A DNA stretch of 64,000 nt from Plantago major (taxonomy: Eukaryota > Streptophyta > Magnoliopsida > Lamiales > Plantaginaceae): the NCBI GenBank assembly GCA_026545765.1, contig CM048840.1:23192765-23256764 (forward strand), in the 5' to 3' direction. The position numbers and the translations under genes are program-made. The notes under the pieces are model-generated. The model saw nothing but the letters and a program-made list of their open reading frames with translations. It was not told the DNA's origin and searched no databases. Below, piece after piece: positions 11,201 to 23,170 of this stretch. Each line of letters begins with the position of its first letter. The first letter of the stretch is position 1.

Positions 11201-12794
11201 AACTAGTTCACTAATCGATAGAATAACAAATAAAGCATTGTAACATTTACAACAACAAATTGTAACATTTAAGCTTACCCGAAGCTCATCAAAGTAGAAG
11301 TGCTTCGTCTCAGGCTTGAGTTTGCTCCACTATTCGCCTCCCTGGCCCGGCAACTCCCTCCTAAGCTTGAAAATCTCATGCAAGTCGTCTGAAGATTGCT
11401 GAGGCCACAACCTGCAGTTATCAATGAATTATAGAAGAACACATATATTTATTAGACAATTCATGTGACATATATATAAACACTTATCTTAAGTTATGTT
11501 CTACAAATGTATATATAATACTTACTTCCTCCTGCCATTAGGGAACAACACCAACTTTCCCTCCCACGTAGCACCATCGACGATCTCGGTATAAGGACAC
11601 CCGTCAGGCGGGTACTGTCCTGGTCCATAACCACCACCACCACCAGACGTCCCAATCCACATGCATGGCGGCGACCAACATGAGAGTAGCTGCTCGATCC
11701 ACCAGGGCTACTCGATGCACTATGTGGTGAACCCTGGGTCCCACTAGACCTGGGAATCTCGTAACTGCACTTTCTTTGGCGCGGCATCTGCAAAAAATCA
11801 TATGACAAACACAAATAAATTGTATTAGTATAAATTAAGACATGAATTGGCATGTAATGGGAAAACCAAGCATATAACAATTAAGATACATATAATCTAC
11901 CATACACACATACTCTGATCCTCATTTACAGAAGCCGGATGTGTCATCGCGTTTCCTTCAACCCCTTTTACAAAATTCGATTGAACTCTGTCATTTAGAG
12001 TACGACGGTACATCCATGAATGATCGGTGTTCATTGGATGATTATATAACCTGATACGTCTGAATTGATTATATCGTATTTTTTCAACTCGATTCCCATT
12101 TCTCGCATGTTATAAAGCTTTTGTCTCTTACCAAAATTCCCATTACAAATAAAGCATTCAAACCCTTTAATACGAATTTATAAATTATAAATTACATGCA
12201 TTTTACGAATGTAATCACCAAATGGTATCAACACACTTCATTAAATTCTCATAATCTATAATGTAGTACATGTTTAAATTTATCAAATCAAAAAATTGTG
12301 CATCTCAAAAGTTAATTAACTAGCTACTACATACGTAACATATTTAAATCAAAACTACTACATACTTAACATACTTAATATTATACTAATTAACAATTCA
12401 AACAATTGCACATCTCAAAAGTTAATTAACTAGCTACTAAAAATCCAAATTGACAATCAATATATGTAAAACAATACCTAATATAAACTAAACTAAGTAC
12501 TACATACTCTCCATTTACATGCAATTGCTCAAATTAGTCCAAAGTAACAAAATCCCCAAATTTTAAAAAGTAAGGTTTACCTTCGAATCCGGAGAAAATA
12601 GCTGATGAAATTTGAGATTGATGGTAGAATTGACCTCCTTCTCTTACGAGCTTCAAATAGATACCAAGAATGGCCGAAATGGTTGAGATTTGAACGGGAT
12701 TCGATTTGGCGAAATGTAGGAAGAAAGGAAGAAGAATGGAGGAAGAAGAAGAAATGGGGGAGGGGACGAGCATTCTGCTCGTTTGTTCAGAAAA

Positions 12795-13075
12795 AGCTTA
12801 TCCGTCGCTAATAGCGACGGATAAGCCTATCCGTCGCTAGCTTTTCATTTTTCCGGTTTTTTTTTAAATCTTTTTTCATTTTCTTTAAACTTTGGTCAAC
12901 CATTCTAACGACGGATACGACTATCCGTCATCGACTATCCGTCGCTATGTAGCGACGGATAGTCGTATCCGTCGTTAGATTTAGCGACGGATACGACTAT
13001 CCGTCGCTAGAGCTAGCGATTCGTCGCTAGCTGACGACGGATAAAATCCGTCGCTAACTTACTGTGGCTAAACAT
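12795..13075. repeat. Right subterminal repeats of CACTA-1
   Basis: Dense TATCCGTCGCTAA/TTAGCGACGGATA units lie in alternating orientation (12796-12836 and 12904-13060), forming long perfect hairpins around 12940-13010. They are equivalent to the left subterminal block. Confidence 0.85.
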
Positions 13076-13080
13076 AGGAA

Positions 13081-13258
13081 GGCTTTGTTCTTTTCAACTG
13101 AAATTTACTGAACTGAACTAAACTGAACTGAATTGAATTGAACTGAACTGAACTGAATTGTAGTATAAAATATAACTAAGCAGAACTGAACTAAACTGAA
13201 CTGAACTGAATGGAACTGAACTGAACTGAATGAGTTTTAAGTTGAAAAGAACAGAGCC
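13081..13258. mobile_element. 178-bp ACTGA-rich MITE nested in CACTA-1 end
   Basis: The inverted termini are GGCTTTGTTCTTTTCAACT and the complement of GGCTCTGTTCTTTTCAACT. Between them are many ACTGA(A) tandem units. A 3-bp duplication, GAA, lies at 13078-13080 and 13259-13261. The same family recurs at 18316-18438 (TTA duplication) and as termini at 23634 and 25013. A PIF/Harbinger origin is possible from the 3-bp duplications, but the family is not assigned. Confidence 0.8.
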
Positions 13259-13527
13259 GAATTCTTGTAGTGATTTAGCAAATCAGTTAGTTTATCAGCT
13301 AATTGATTTACTAAATACTTTTATAAAAACCAACTAGCTTATCAACTACCCAATCAACTACCTTATCGTCTATCAACTATTTTATCAACTACCAGCTATC
13401 TTATCAGCTAGAGAGCCTAAATTATTTATAACCAATGTGCTTTCCTTAATGGCTTAATTAGATCGGTCCAATTATAATTACACTTTGCAAGACTCAATTA
13501 TATGCGTGCACTAATTCTTTTGAAGGA

Positions 13528-14346
13528 TCTTAGATCTCCAGCAGTTGCAACTCTCTGCAACCCACTCTCTGTGTCACACCAACATTCCACTCACTGCAAC
13601 CCTCTTTGCAATTCTCTGCAATTCTCTACTCCAACAGTTGAGACCCAAATTTATTTTCTTTTATCATTTCTTTTAAACTTCAATTTTCATAGCATTTTCT
13701 TTTTTAATTTCGTTTTAAACTTCATTCTTCATTTCATTTAAATGTTGTTAACTAATTATAACATCACATTAATTTTAAAAAATTATATTTTTTGAAAATA
13801 AAAATTATACTCCAAAAAAGAAATGGAAAGTTTCATACAGAACACTGAAAACATAAATGAAAAGTTTCATAAAGAATGGAGGGAGTATTACTTTAAAATA
13901 AAAGTTACAATACTTTAAATTAAAAGTTGTAAAGTTTATATTTTTTAAGTATGCTTTGCGTTTTTTTGCATGTGTGACTTTAATTTTAAATAATTTGCAT
14001 TTCAAATTTTACAAGTAATGTAATGGTGTGCCTCAATTGTTCAAATATTATGATTACATTTGATATACTCAACTGAAATAGAAATAGAAAAAGAAAAGAA
14101 AACAAAAAAATATAAAATAGATAAACAAAATAATGAAATAAACTAGAAAGAAACAAAAAAGGGACAAAAGAGAGAAACAAGAAAGAAAACAGGCCAGAGA
14201 AACAAAGAAACAATTTAAAAAGAAAAAAGAAAAAAAAAGTAGTTTGGGGCGCAGCCCAGCGCCCCATCTTTTCAACTCGCGTTGAGACTCTGCTGGAGTA
14301 AGAATTGCAACCCGAGTTTGCAACTCTGAAAGAGATGGTCTTAGCT
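13528..14346. mobile_element. Inverted-repeat DNA element (about 0.8 kb), family unknown
   Basis: The left end (TTAGATCTCCAGCAGTTGCA at 13530) and the complement of the right end (TAAGACCATCTCTTTCAGAG near 14343) are imperfectly inverted. They share further blocks: GTTGCAACTC, CAATTCT and ACTCCA with GTTGAGAC. The interior is AT-rich with a purine-rich tract (14075-14240) and no real gene. The target duplication is not clear. It is best read as a non-autonomous DNA transposon. Confidence 0.5.
13810..13885. mobile_element. Very short Stowaway-like MITE (76 bp)
   Basis: The start CTCCAAAAAAGAAATGGAAA and the end GAATGGAGGGAG enclose two inverted AAGTTTCAT-type blocks. Flanking TA dinucleotides are at 13808-13809 and 13886-13887. 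Confidence 0.55.
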
Positions 14347-15202
14347 TGGACTTTGTGACGTGTCCGATAAAGATCTGATGATCATTTATTTCGTACAAGG
14401 GTAGAAGAATAAATGTTGTTTGTCACAATTCTTAATTATAGGAGAATGAACCAAATGATTATCATTCCAAATAATACATGACATGTTACTAGTTAAATGG
14501 CTCTAATGTTACCCACTTGCTATTGAAGTCGTGAAACGAAAGAAACAGGCCGAAAGTGTTCGATGTAACACGCTTTTGAAGCAAGGGAAAATGCCTAGTC
14601 ATAGTGTTCAATATTACGTACAGTACTAGTTTTTTCTTCAGATATCTTTAGTCTTGTAAACTTGGAAGTCTTTTGAGCTTGGACCATCTTGAAAGTTGAA
14701 ACATGGCTTTCTATCAACAACCTATGGTCTACCACTGCTCTTGATTCTATTGGACATCCTCGAACGTTGCACGTAAAACATTTCGGACTTGGGAAGAACC
14801 TGGATTTACATAAACATACTTCCTCCGTTCCAATTTCATCTTCCCGCATTCCGTTTTGGGCCGTCTCAATTTCATCTCCTCATCCCCTAAATGAAAAGTA
14901 TTTCTCCTACTTTATACACCATATCTCCTACTTTATTCACTATTTGTCATAATTTATTCATCTATTTCCTACTTTATTCACTTTCTTTTTAAATCTTGTG
15001 TTCGAGCCCGCGGAAATATGAAACCGGGACGGAGGGAGTTGTATGCAAGTAGGGGCTTTGAATTCCTAGCTTTCAGTGAAGACATCTTATTCGGGGCATT
15101 GAGGATAAGTTGCAGAGAATACAATGTCACACAGTTGCCTGAGCTGAAACTTGAAACCACTTTAACATTTTAAGTCTATGAGTAATGAATAATACTCTGA
15201 TT
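14347..15202. other. Non-genic stretch with possible decayed ORF split by a MITE
   Basis: The plus strand is open at about 14689-14815 (MKVETWLSINNLWSTTALDS and on). Beyond the MITE it is open again at 15042-15172 (FEFLAFSEDILFGALRISC and on). The two could be one old coding fragment, but I recognise no family and give it little weight. Confidence 0.25.
14819..15038. mobile_element. Stowaway-type MITE (about 220 bp)
   Basis: It begins CTTCCTCCGTTCCAATTTCA and ends GGGACGGAGGGAG. The left TA is at 14817-14818. The right flank TTGTA has lost the exact TA junction. The interior has the TTTCATCTCCTC and CTACTTTATTCAC blocks shared with the MITEs near 41547 and 42030. Confidence 0.8.
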
Positions 15203-17530
15203 AAAGTAGAAAAAGAAGGGGGAAAAAAATCGAAGATTGATTGGATTCGGTTGGGCGATAGTAATAATTCGTATTTTCATGCCTCCGTGAGAGCAAAAAA
15301 CAGGAATCTGGGTATCCCATGCCTCCAGAAATCGAATGGGGAGGTGTTGACTAGCCCGAGTGATATGGAAGAGGAGGTTTTGGCATTCTACTCGAATCTT
15401 GTGGGAACTACGGCAGACTATCTAGAGGGAATTGATATTCCGGCAATGCGAGAGGGGCCACGGTTGAGCCGTGAGCATGCTTTGGGGCTGATCCGCCCTA
15501 TCACGCGGCTGGAAATTCGAGAAGCCCTACAAGGGATTGGTGATTTGAAAGCGCCAGGATTAGATGGGTTTAATGCAAAGTTTTTCAAAGCGACATTGGG
15601 GATTATTGAGAACGATGTGGTGCGAGCGGTGAAATAGTTCTTTGATGATGGTAGAATGTATGCAGCGGTGAATTGTAGCATTGTGACCTTAATACCCAAG
15701 ATTGCAGATGCACAGATGGTTAAAGACTTCCGACCGATTTCTTGTTGTACCACTCTGTATAAGATCATATCCAAGGTCCTGACAACTCGACTAAGTAAGG
15801 TACTTCCTGATATAATACATGAGAGCCAAGCTGCTTTTATTCCTGGACAACAAATCCAGAATCATATACTCTTGGCTTATGAACTCTTGAGGGGGTATAA
15901 TAGACATCATGGGGCTCCGAAGTGTATGTTACAGATGGATCTTCAGAAAGCATATGACACGGTAGAATGGAGTGCATTGGAGAGTATTTTGAGAGAGCTT
16001 GGTTTCCCGACCAAATTTATTCATTGGATAATGGTCTGTGTTACCACTGTCTCATATAGGTACATGATCAATGGCACGGCATCAAAATGTCTAAAGGCGA
16101 AGCGTGGATTGAGACAAGGAGATCCTATCTCTCCCCTTTTGTTTGTATTGATTATGGAGTATCTTTATCGAACTTTGCAGGGTTTGCGGCATATCCCGGA
16201 CTTTAATTTCCACTCGAAATGTGAGAGATTAAACATTATTAACCTCAGCTTTGCAGATGACCTTTTGCTTTTCACACATGGGGATTCCGAATCATTAAAT
16301 TTGGTGATGGACCGGTTCCATTCCTTCTCTCGGGCTACGGGTCTACGAGTGAATCCCGCTAAATGCAACCTTTACTGTGGATACGTCCCACCGGAGGTGA
16401 AGGAGCGAATCGGTACTCTTGGATTCCCATTGGGGGCCATGCCTTTTCGATATCTCGGGGTGCCAATGACTAGCAAGAAGCTCACAGTTTTACAGTGTCA
16501 ACCATTAATTGATAGGATTGTGGCTAGAATTCGGCATTGGAGTGCTAAATTGCTTAGCTATGCAGGGAGAGTACAACTCATTAAGAGTGTTCTTTTCGCG
16601 ATTGAATTATTGGTTGCGATGTCTCCGCTTCCCAAAGGAGTGCTTCGACGCATTGAGGCTATTTGTAGATCCTTCCTCTGGTCGAACAGTGATTCAATTA
16701 CTCGAAAAGCGCCGGTAGCTTGGGAAAAGGTATGCTTGCCTAAATCAAAAGGTGGATTGCAAATTATCTCACTTCTGGAATGGAGTCAAGCTTGTATGTT
16801 GAAATTGCTTTGGAATTTATGTGGCAAAAAGGATAACTTATGGGTCAAGTGGGTGCATAGTTACTACATTCCGCAACAAGATATTCTGACGCATAATCCC
16901 CCAGCTTCGAGCTCCTGGATACTTAAAGGAATTTTGAAATGTAGACAACTTACCCTCCAAAATTCTGCGTGGGATGCTATGATGCACCTTCCCAAGTTTG
17001 TAACGGGGCTGGTGTACCGGGAACTACAAGAGGAACATGTACCTGTAGAGTGGCGCACACTGTTCTACAAGAATGGCGCAAGACCAAGAGCATTGATGGT
17101 CCTTTGGTTTGCGTGTCATGAACGCCTTGCAACTAAGGACAGATTGATGCGATTTGGGTTGATCCTGACGGATACTGCTTTGTTTTGTACCGATAATGAG
17201 AGCTTGCCACACCTGATGTTCCAATGTTCCACTCCATTGCGATTTGGACTCTGATGCTTGCTGGTGAGGCGCAACATACATCCGCAATTGGAGCGATTGA
17301 CTTGGATACTCGGAAGACGAAGGTAAATTTGGAAGGCCAAGCTCTTGAAGTTGGCCTTTACGGAAACTGTGTATGAGGTATGGAAGTTCCGGAATGAGTA
17401 TTGCTTTAATTCGACTTCTGGCACACCGGATACTAATGGAGTTGCCCAAAACATTATCAATATAATTATCTATAGGGCTTGGAGTGATCGCAAACTCAGA
17501 CCCCATGTTGGGAATTTGATGATTGCCTAG
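15203..17530 (+). pseudogene. LINE-2 ORF2 fragment: reverse transcriptase and zf-RVT
   Basis: The reading frame opens with KSKIDWIRLGDSNNSYFHAS, the linker that precedes the reverse transcriptase in LINE-1. A TAG at 15635-15637 interrupts it in the same frame. The main part (15656-17254) contains ISKVLTTRLSKVLPDIIHES, QMDLQKAYDTVEW and FADDLLLF, so the catalytic aspartates remain. The zf-RVT region is decayed: the first cysteine pair reads LFCTDN rather than CxxC. A TGA at 17252-17254 is followed by more homologous sequence (AFTETVYEVWKFRNEY) to a stop at 17530. No endonuclease is present. Confidence 0.9.
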
Positions 17531-17637
17531 TTTTCTTTTGTCCTAACATTTTAGGCTGGATAGTCTGATCGCCTTCTGCTTTGTATTTGTTTTGGATAAT
17601 GATAATATATTCACGTTCCAAAAAAAAAAAAAAAAAA
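15203..17637 (+). mobile_element. 5'-truncated plant LINE (LINE-2 of window)
   Basis: A plus-strand L1-type fragment that begins inside ORF2, just before the reverse transcriptase, and ends in an A19 tail (17619-17637). 5' truncation is typical of incomplete target-primed reverse transcription. I found no convincing target duplication. It is close to LINE-1 and LINE-3 in protein sequence but independently inserted. Confidence 0.9.
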
Positions 17638-18315
17638 ATCCCAATGGGTTGAAATTGTAACATAGGCCTATTCAACGTATCAACTAATGAATAACTGTTA
17701 GATTGGAGGGAAGTAAAAATACAACCATATGAAAGATAGCCAACCAACAAGATTTACATCATTTCCAACACAACTTACTTTCTTTTAAGAGAATCTATGC
17801 ATATTCATTCCAACGAAATCAAGTATCCAGCTACACCAGTTTAGAAAAATGAAAAGAAGAAAGTTAAAATCCTTAAAGTAGCTTTAAAAAAATGAGCAAG
17901 TTTACGTGCTACTACAGTGCTAGTCTATTACATAAACGAATCACTGAAGACATTATAAAATTAGAAATTAAAATGCCCTGAATTTTATTATACAAGTCAA
18001 TGCAACAGTACCATTTCATCTGTCTAGATTCTGGACCAATTAAGTAATTAATTTAGTTAATTATAGAATTCTACATTCTTTAGTTATATATTATATCATT
18101 TTATTATTATAATACTGACTAATAGATTAGTATATATATGAGCTTATGAATAACAAATAATTCAATTCAATTCATATCTTCTATATGGTATCACGGACCA
18201 GAAATAATTCTCTCACGAGCATAGAAATTCCTACCGTTTAATTACTCGCCGATATCGATCATCACCACCTAACCTTTTTTCTTTCCGGCCCTCATATATA
18301 GCATACATATAATTA
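17638..18315. mobile_element. Copia-type LTR/leader remnant
   Basis: AT-rich sequence ends in an LTR-like tail (CAATTCAATTCATATCTTCT). This is followed by ATGGTATCA at about 18186-18194, which resembles the initiator-Met tRNA primer-binding site of copia elements, and then by leader-like sequence. No gag is legible. 17638-18020 holds nothing I recognise. Confidence 0.4.
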
Positions 18316-18438
18316 GGCTCTGTTCTCTTCAACTGAAAACTCATTCAGTTCAGTTCAGTTCAGTTATGCTTAGTAATATTTTATACTACAATTCAGTTCA
18401 GTTAAGTTCAAAAAATTACAGTTCAAGATAACACAGGC
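18316..18438. mobile_element. 123-bp ACTGA-rich MITE
   Basis: It starts GGCTCTGTTCTCTTCAACTG and ends AACACAGGC, with TTA on both sides (18313-18315 and 18439-18441). The interior has CAGTT tandem units. It belongs to the same family as 13081-13258 and is inserted in the copia-like leader remnant. Confidence 0.8.
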
Positions 18439-18441
18439 TTA

Positions 18442-18699
18442 GTCTGCCGACAAAGCACCGCTCCAATTCATTCACACTAATCTACCATCCTTCCTCCTAA
18501 TTAATTACCTATCTTGGTTTCAATTAGTAAACAATCACCTCAATTTTTTTTTCCTTACCGAAATCTTCACACTTGAGTTCGACAATACTAATTAGCAATC
18601 AACCAACACCCACCTCACTCTCCTATTTGATCTTTTCCGGATGACGCATCGCAATACTCAGATTTAAATTGGTAAATTAATTGTCGACTCTACCACACT
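18442..18699. other. Non-genic remnant
   Basis: This continues the copia-like leader remnant beyond the MITE. No open frame or motif is supported. Confidence 0.4.
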
Positions 18700-19863
18700 T
18701 GTCACGCCCCAAAACCAAAACTTTGGTGCGACCGGTCGTCTGTCGTAAGACGGGCTCACGCCAAGATGAAGCCTTCCTTTAATCCTCAAATACATAAAAA
18801 TATTTCATAGTGGTACAACAGAGTATCTAAAATCCCATACATAGTTATTACAGACAATCCTCAAATGGTTACAACAATCATTCTAATATTACAAGTCCTC
18901 CAATACAATACAATCTCAAAGTACACACATCGACATCGACTAGTATATATATAGATGTGAAGATAAGTCAATCCAGTCTAGAGTTCTTTCTTCATTGAAG
19001 ATCTTGATCAGGTCGAATCACCATGTTCTTCTCCTAATACTTCTCAAATCTTCCATGCTTCAATCTCTTTGAGAATCCTTCTTCGAGTAGAATCCTTCTT
19101 CGAGTAAGATAAGAATCCTAATGCTTATTAACATCTTCATGTATTCAAACTTCAAGAGTTCTACTCCATGAGATACCTAAACCTGCTAAACCTGCTAAGA
19201 CCAAACTAAAAATGTGGAAATACATCACAGTGAAGTAATGCAAAATTTATAATTAGAAAGTCAAGTGCACAGTCTGCTAATATTGTGACAATACATAGTC
19301 AAGCTAGTATTGCACAAATACTTAGCCAAATATGCATTTTCATTATTCAAACCGTCTATGTTCTTTGTTGGCTTTTGTAACTTAATTAGGGGTAGTGTAT
19401 CAGATGTATGAAACTGGAGTATAACAGAACAATAATAAGGACTGTTGCGTTGAGAGTTGGCTCTCAGTCCTTAAGACAAATTTTCCCCACTAAGATGCCT
19501 AATGTTGCAAATAGCAAACTGTCTCCCAAGATTACATAGCAGGGTGAATTTGGCACTTGAAATCGTGAATTCGAGTGGAATACTGCAATGTGGAAAGACA
19601 TGCTCGAGAGAAGAAGAGAATAAAGGAGAGGATTCGAATTCTATGTTGAATACGATTCTGGGGGACCTATTTATAGTTTTCAAGAGTTGAGTCGGCAGTA
19701 CGACTATTCATGACAGTCCACGAAGAGTTGTGTCTTTTCTATGACATCTTGGTTCATCGCCCTGACCAGGCGAATGGACTGCACCATTTCGCCCAAACAG
19801 ATTCTGAACATACACATATCTGTTGGGCTTTCCGTTTCAGACTTTTCTTTGGGCTTAACCAGA
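18700..19863 (-). mobile_element. LTR-type remnant, minus strand (part 1)
   Basis: The plus-strand start TGTCACGCCCCAAAACC is the complement of the GGGGCGTGACA end seen on many plant LTRs, so the LTR reads on the minus strand and ends at 18700. A TATA box (minus CTATAAATAGG) lies at about 19670-19680, consistent with a U3/R boundary. The remnant is split by CACTA-2 and resumes at 22228. The outer boundary and target duplication were not found. Confidence 0.55.
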
Positions 19864-22227
19864 CGCTACAAGAAATCACTGTTTTAGAGACGAAAATTAG
19901 AGATAGATTTATCCGTCTCTAATTAGCGACGGATCGGTCGCATTTAGCGACGGATTGAGCTTCAAGCTCAATCCGACTCTAATCCATCGCTAATTAGAGA
20001 CGGATAAATTATCCGTCTCTAATTAGTGACGAATAAATCTATCCGTCGCTAATTAGAGACGGGTAGATTTATCCATCTCTAATTACGTTGACCTAAAAAA
20101 AAAGAAAAAGAAAAAGGAATTTAGCGACGGATAGCCCCCTATCCGTCGCTAAGGTGAAATAACAGACGGGGAAGAAGCTTTCTTCCCCATTTCTGTTCTG
20201 CTTCTTCTTTCTTCTCCTCTTTTCGCCATTTTCGCCCCTTTTCGAACTCCGATCAAAACTCCACCATTCCGGCCAATCTTGGACTCTTTTCGAAGCTCGT
20301 TGAACAAGGAACTCGGGTGGCCATTCAATTTCATTCTTCTTCGGCTTTTTATTTCGTAATTAAATGTATTAGTCTAAAACCCTTATTTTGTTAAATTTGG
20401 GATTTTTTATAATTTCGACTAATTTGAGCAATTTTATGTTTATGCGGAAGTCTCTACTAGCTAGTTTAGCTTAGAATAAGTAGTGGGTTAAGCTTGAGGT
20501 TGTATTGATAGATTTATTGTGAAATTGAATTGTTAATATCATGTTAGGATGTTTGTAAGTATGTAGCGTATTTAATTTGATATTTTCGTACATGTAGTAG
20601 GATTAGGAAGACTTGGTTGAGTGTTTGGAGACCATTTAATACGTATAATTGGTTTGTGTTTTACTTAGTATAATTGGCTTGTATTATAATTGACAATGTA
20701 ATTATAAATCGGGAATTGGGCAATTGTAATGAAATTCAATACGTAATGCGTATAGTTATAAATCTAATAAATTCAGACGTGTCTAACCGGCTAGCTAATA
20801 CATAATGCGTATAGATTTGGTTTGGTTCCTGTCTCCCGAAGAAACTGCACAATTTGGTTCTTGTCTTCTGAAGTTAGATTTGGTTTGCAATTGGACATTC
20901 TGGGTGAAGGTTTATACGAAAGCTGTGAATTTTTTCATTTTGGAATGATGTTTAGAAAAGTAATGGGTGTTTAAACTGTAATTATACCTGGGTTTATAAG
21001 AAACTGACTATTTGCTCACAAAACAATCATCAATCATCGTCACCTCCTCCACCGTCGCCTACACCATTGCCTCCTCCACCAGATTCATTGGAGTGGTATC
21101 ATAACTTTGTCGAGTAAGTATGCTTCGTCTTTCTTTGTAGTGATTTCATTTCTTATATTTTTTAGTGAACTGTATTTTGTAGTTGACTTAGCACAATTGA
21201 TTTTTAACCTCGTTTTTTTTTATGTATGTAGAAATTGCGATACACCTTCTGCTCCAATATTCACAAGTTATTCACAATTCCACGCTGCATGGGAGGCAGA
21301 AATGAAGGCATGGCTAAAACCGATGCTGGAAAAGAAATGGATGATGAGGATTTTAACATGACCATCGAGAGGATGATTAACTTTCGATTATTTGCAAGCG
21401 TCTTTATCATTCTTGAATATAAACGGAATCATTAGAGGTTAGTGTATATATTCGTATCTTGTGTTGATAATATGACCAGTGTAAGTTTAAATTTATGTGC
21501 TTTATTTGTTGTTTTATTCGTTGTTAGGACAATATGAGTGTTATGTTAGCCACTATATGTGAGTGGTATGTTAGCCACTGAACTTGGGTGATATGTTAGT
21601 CACTATTGAATTTGTTGTGTTATCTTATTAAATTGTTCTCTTTATTTGTGGTACGTTTCTTCGTTAAGGTTCATATTCGTGTAGTATAAGTGATTTTTAA
21701 AACTGTAACTCATGGTATGCACTTTACGATTTCAGGCTGAGGTGGAGAGGAGGATTGACAGTCGGGAGCTGTCAGTTCAAGAAGAAAACGACATCTTCTT
21801 AGCCTTGATACATTATTTAATCTTGATACTTGATACATTATTTAATCTTCAATTAATATGGATGATTTGTATTCGTCGAACCCTTTATGTTAATTAATAC
21901 AATTTCATTTAAATAACAATTTAATTATTCTGGGTTTATTATCATAGATTATATTTGTGAAATAGGTGAAATCTGAAAATAGTCATCGAAATTACAAAAA
22001 AATTAGGGATTTTATTTAATAAAAAAAGCCTATCCGTTGCTAATTAGCGACGGATACTTATCCGCAATAAAAAGGGCAACTTCGGTCAACGAATTTATCC
22101 GTCACTAACTGTCGCTAAATTAGAGACGGATAAAAATTTTGTGACGACAGAATTAGAGACAACTTCCCTATCCGTCGCTAAATCGGCAGGGTTTTATCCG
22201 TCGCTAATCCCAGTTTTTTTTGTAGTG
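19864..22227 (+). mobile_element. Second CACTA transposon (CACTA-2), 2,364 bp
   Basis: The left end CGCTACAAGAAATCACTG is a one-base variant of CACTACAAGAAA. The right end is the complement of CACTACAAAAAAAACTGGG. The flanking triplets are AGA (19861-19863) and AGG (22228-22230), a one-mismatch duplication. Subterminal ATCCGTCTCTAATTAGCGAC-type repeats lie at 19900-20150 and 22020-22210. It carries only a small accessory-gene fragment. Confidence 0.85.
21010..21860 (+). pseudogene. CACTA-2 accessory-gene fragment (Transposase_24-like)
   Basis: A proline-rich exon-like block (SPPPPSPTPLPPPPDSLEWY, about 21040-21110) ends at a good donor, GTAAGTATG, at about 21114. A further block at about 21727-21805 reads AEVERRIDSRELSVQEEND. 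This aligns with EVERIIAERLLEGEELSVEE of CACTA-1, the same family. An intermediate block (21235-21360) is also open. The rest of the gene is missing, so this is a remnant. Confidence 0.6.
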
Positions 22228-22799
22228 AGGTTTCTGGCCCAAAAGGATTGTATCTAACTCAAGACCGCGACCCGGGGCCCAGCTCCTGGTGGAGCCAGAC
22301 GTGCACGCTAGGTTAAGCGGTGGAGTCCCCCAAAACCATGGGTGGGTGCCCCTTGGGGCCGAACCCTTTAACCAAGTCTTTTTATCTAGTTCCTTTTTTC
22401 CCCAATTTTAGCAATGTGGGACTTCTGTTACCTATGGATGAGATTCACGAGAAATAGGGGGCAAACAAGAAACAAAAATAAATTTGTGAAGCAACTCACT
22501 TGGTTGACGAAAAGACGATGGGTGGGTTCCACTGAAAAAGCCTAAAAAACCGGACCGGGAAGATCGCTGCGGAGCTCTGAGAATTTGGGGTGAAGAAGAG
22601 AAGAAAATGCGCATATGAGGTTGACCCTTCTATTTATAGGTAAGAAAAACGGTTGACTCACCAACAGTAAAATTTCAAATTCAACAATCCCGCCAAAAGA
22701 GTGTACCAGAAGCAGCTCCGTCATGAAAGCTTGCGATTCAGATCCGATCAAGTTCAAGTCTTCATTTCTAACTACTCGATGAGTACTTCAAAACTGTTT
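22228..22799 (-). mobile_element. LTR-type remnant, minus strand (part 2)
   Basis: This continues the LTR interrupted by CACTA-2. On the minus strand the block near 22425 reads AGTCCCACATTGC, as seen near the start of some plant LTRs. Another minus-strand TATA-like CCTATAAATAG lies near 22635. No coding sequence is legible. Confidence 0.4.
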
Positions 22800-22818
22800 G
22801 GGGGGGGGGGGGGGGGGG
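22800..22818. repeat. G homopolymer (19 bases)
   Basis: An uninterrupted G19 run at the junction of two LTR-like segments. A similar G15 run is at 44466-44480. Either could be an assembly artefact. Confidence 0.9.
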
Positions 22819-23170
22819 CGCTTATGATATGGCGAAAATTACACGGCAAACTATCAAAGATCAACCCCGAGGAGCAGTAGTCCTGAAGAGCACTGGGAAG
22901 ATTAACACCCTCGGATATCAACCAGAAGGTCATCCCATTAGGACGCTGGAAAAGGCTAGAGGACCTTCGGAAGACAAGTGACCCTCGAGCGAGTAGAAAG
23001 GTCCGAGCACGCCTAACAACAATCTCTACCTGAAGAAGCAAAAGGAATGGACCCACCATGGGCCATCCTATAAATAAGGGAGTTGACCAAGCATTAAAGG
23101 CGAATCAAGATCTGGTATTAGGACCTAACTTATCACAATTTACTCTAACAAAGGAGTTTTAGGAGATCCA
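22819..23170 (+). mobile_element. Gypsy-like LTR fragment
   Basis: GC-richer than its surroundings. It has a TATA box, CCTATAAATAAGG, at about 23068 and U3-like sequence before it (CATGGGCCATCCTATAAATA). No polyprotein is attached. Family assignment is tentative. Confidence 0.4.

Noticed and set aside
14689-15172. Host gene split by the Stowaway MITE
   Set aside because: The two open segments are short and match no family I know. Kept only as a low-confidence note.
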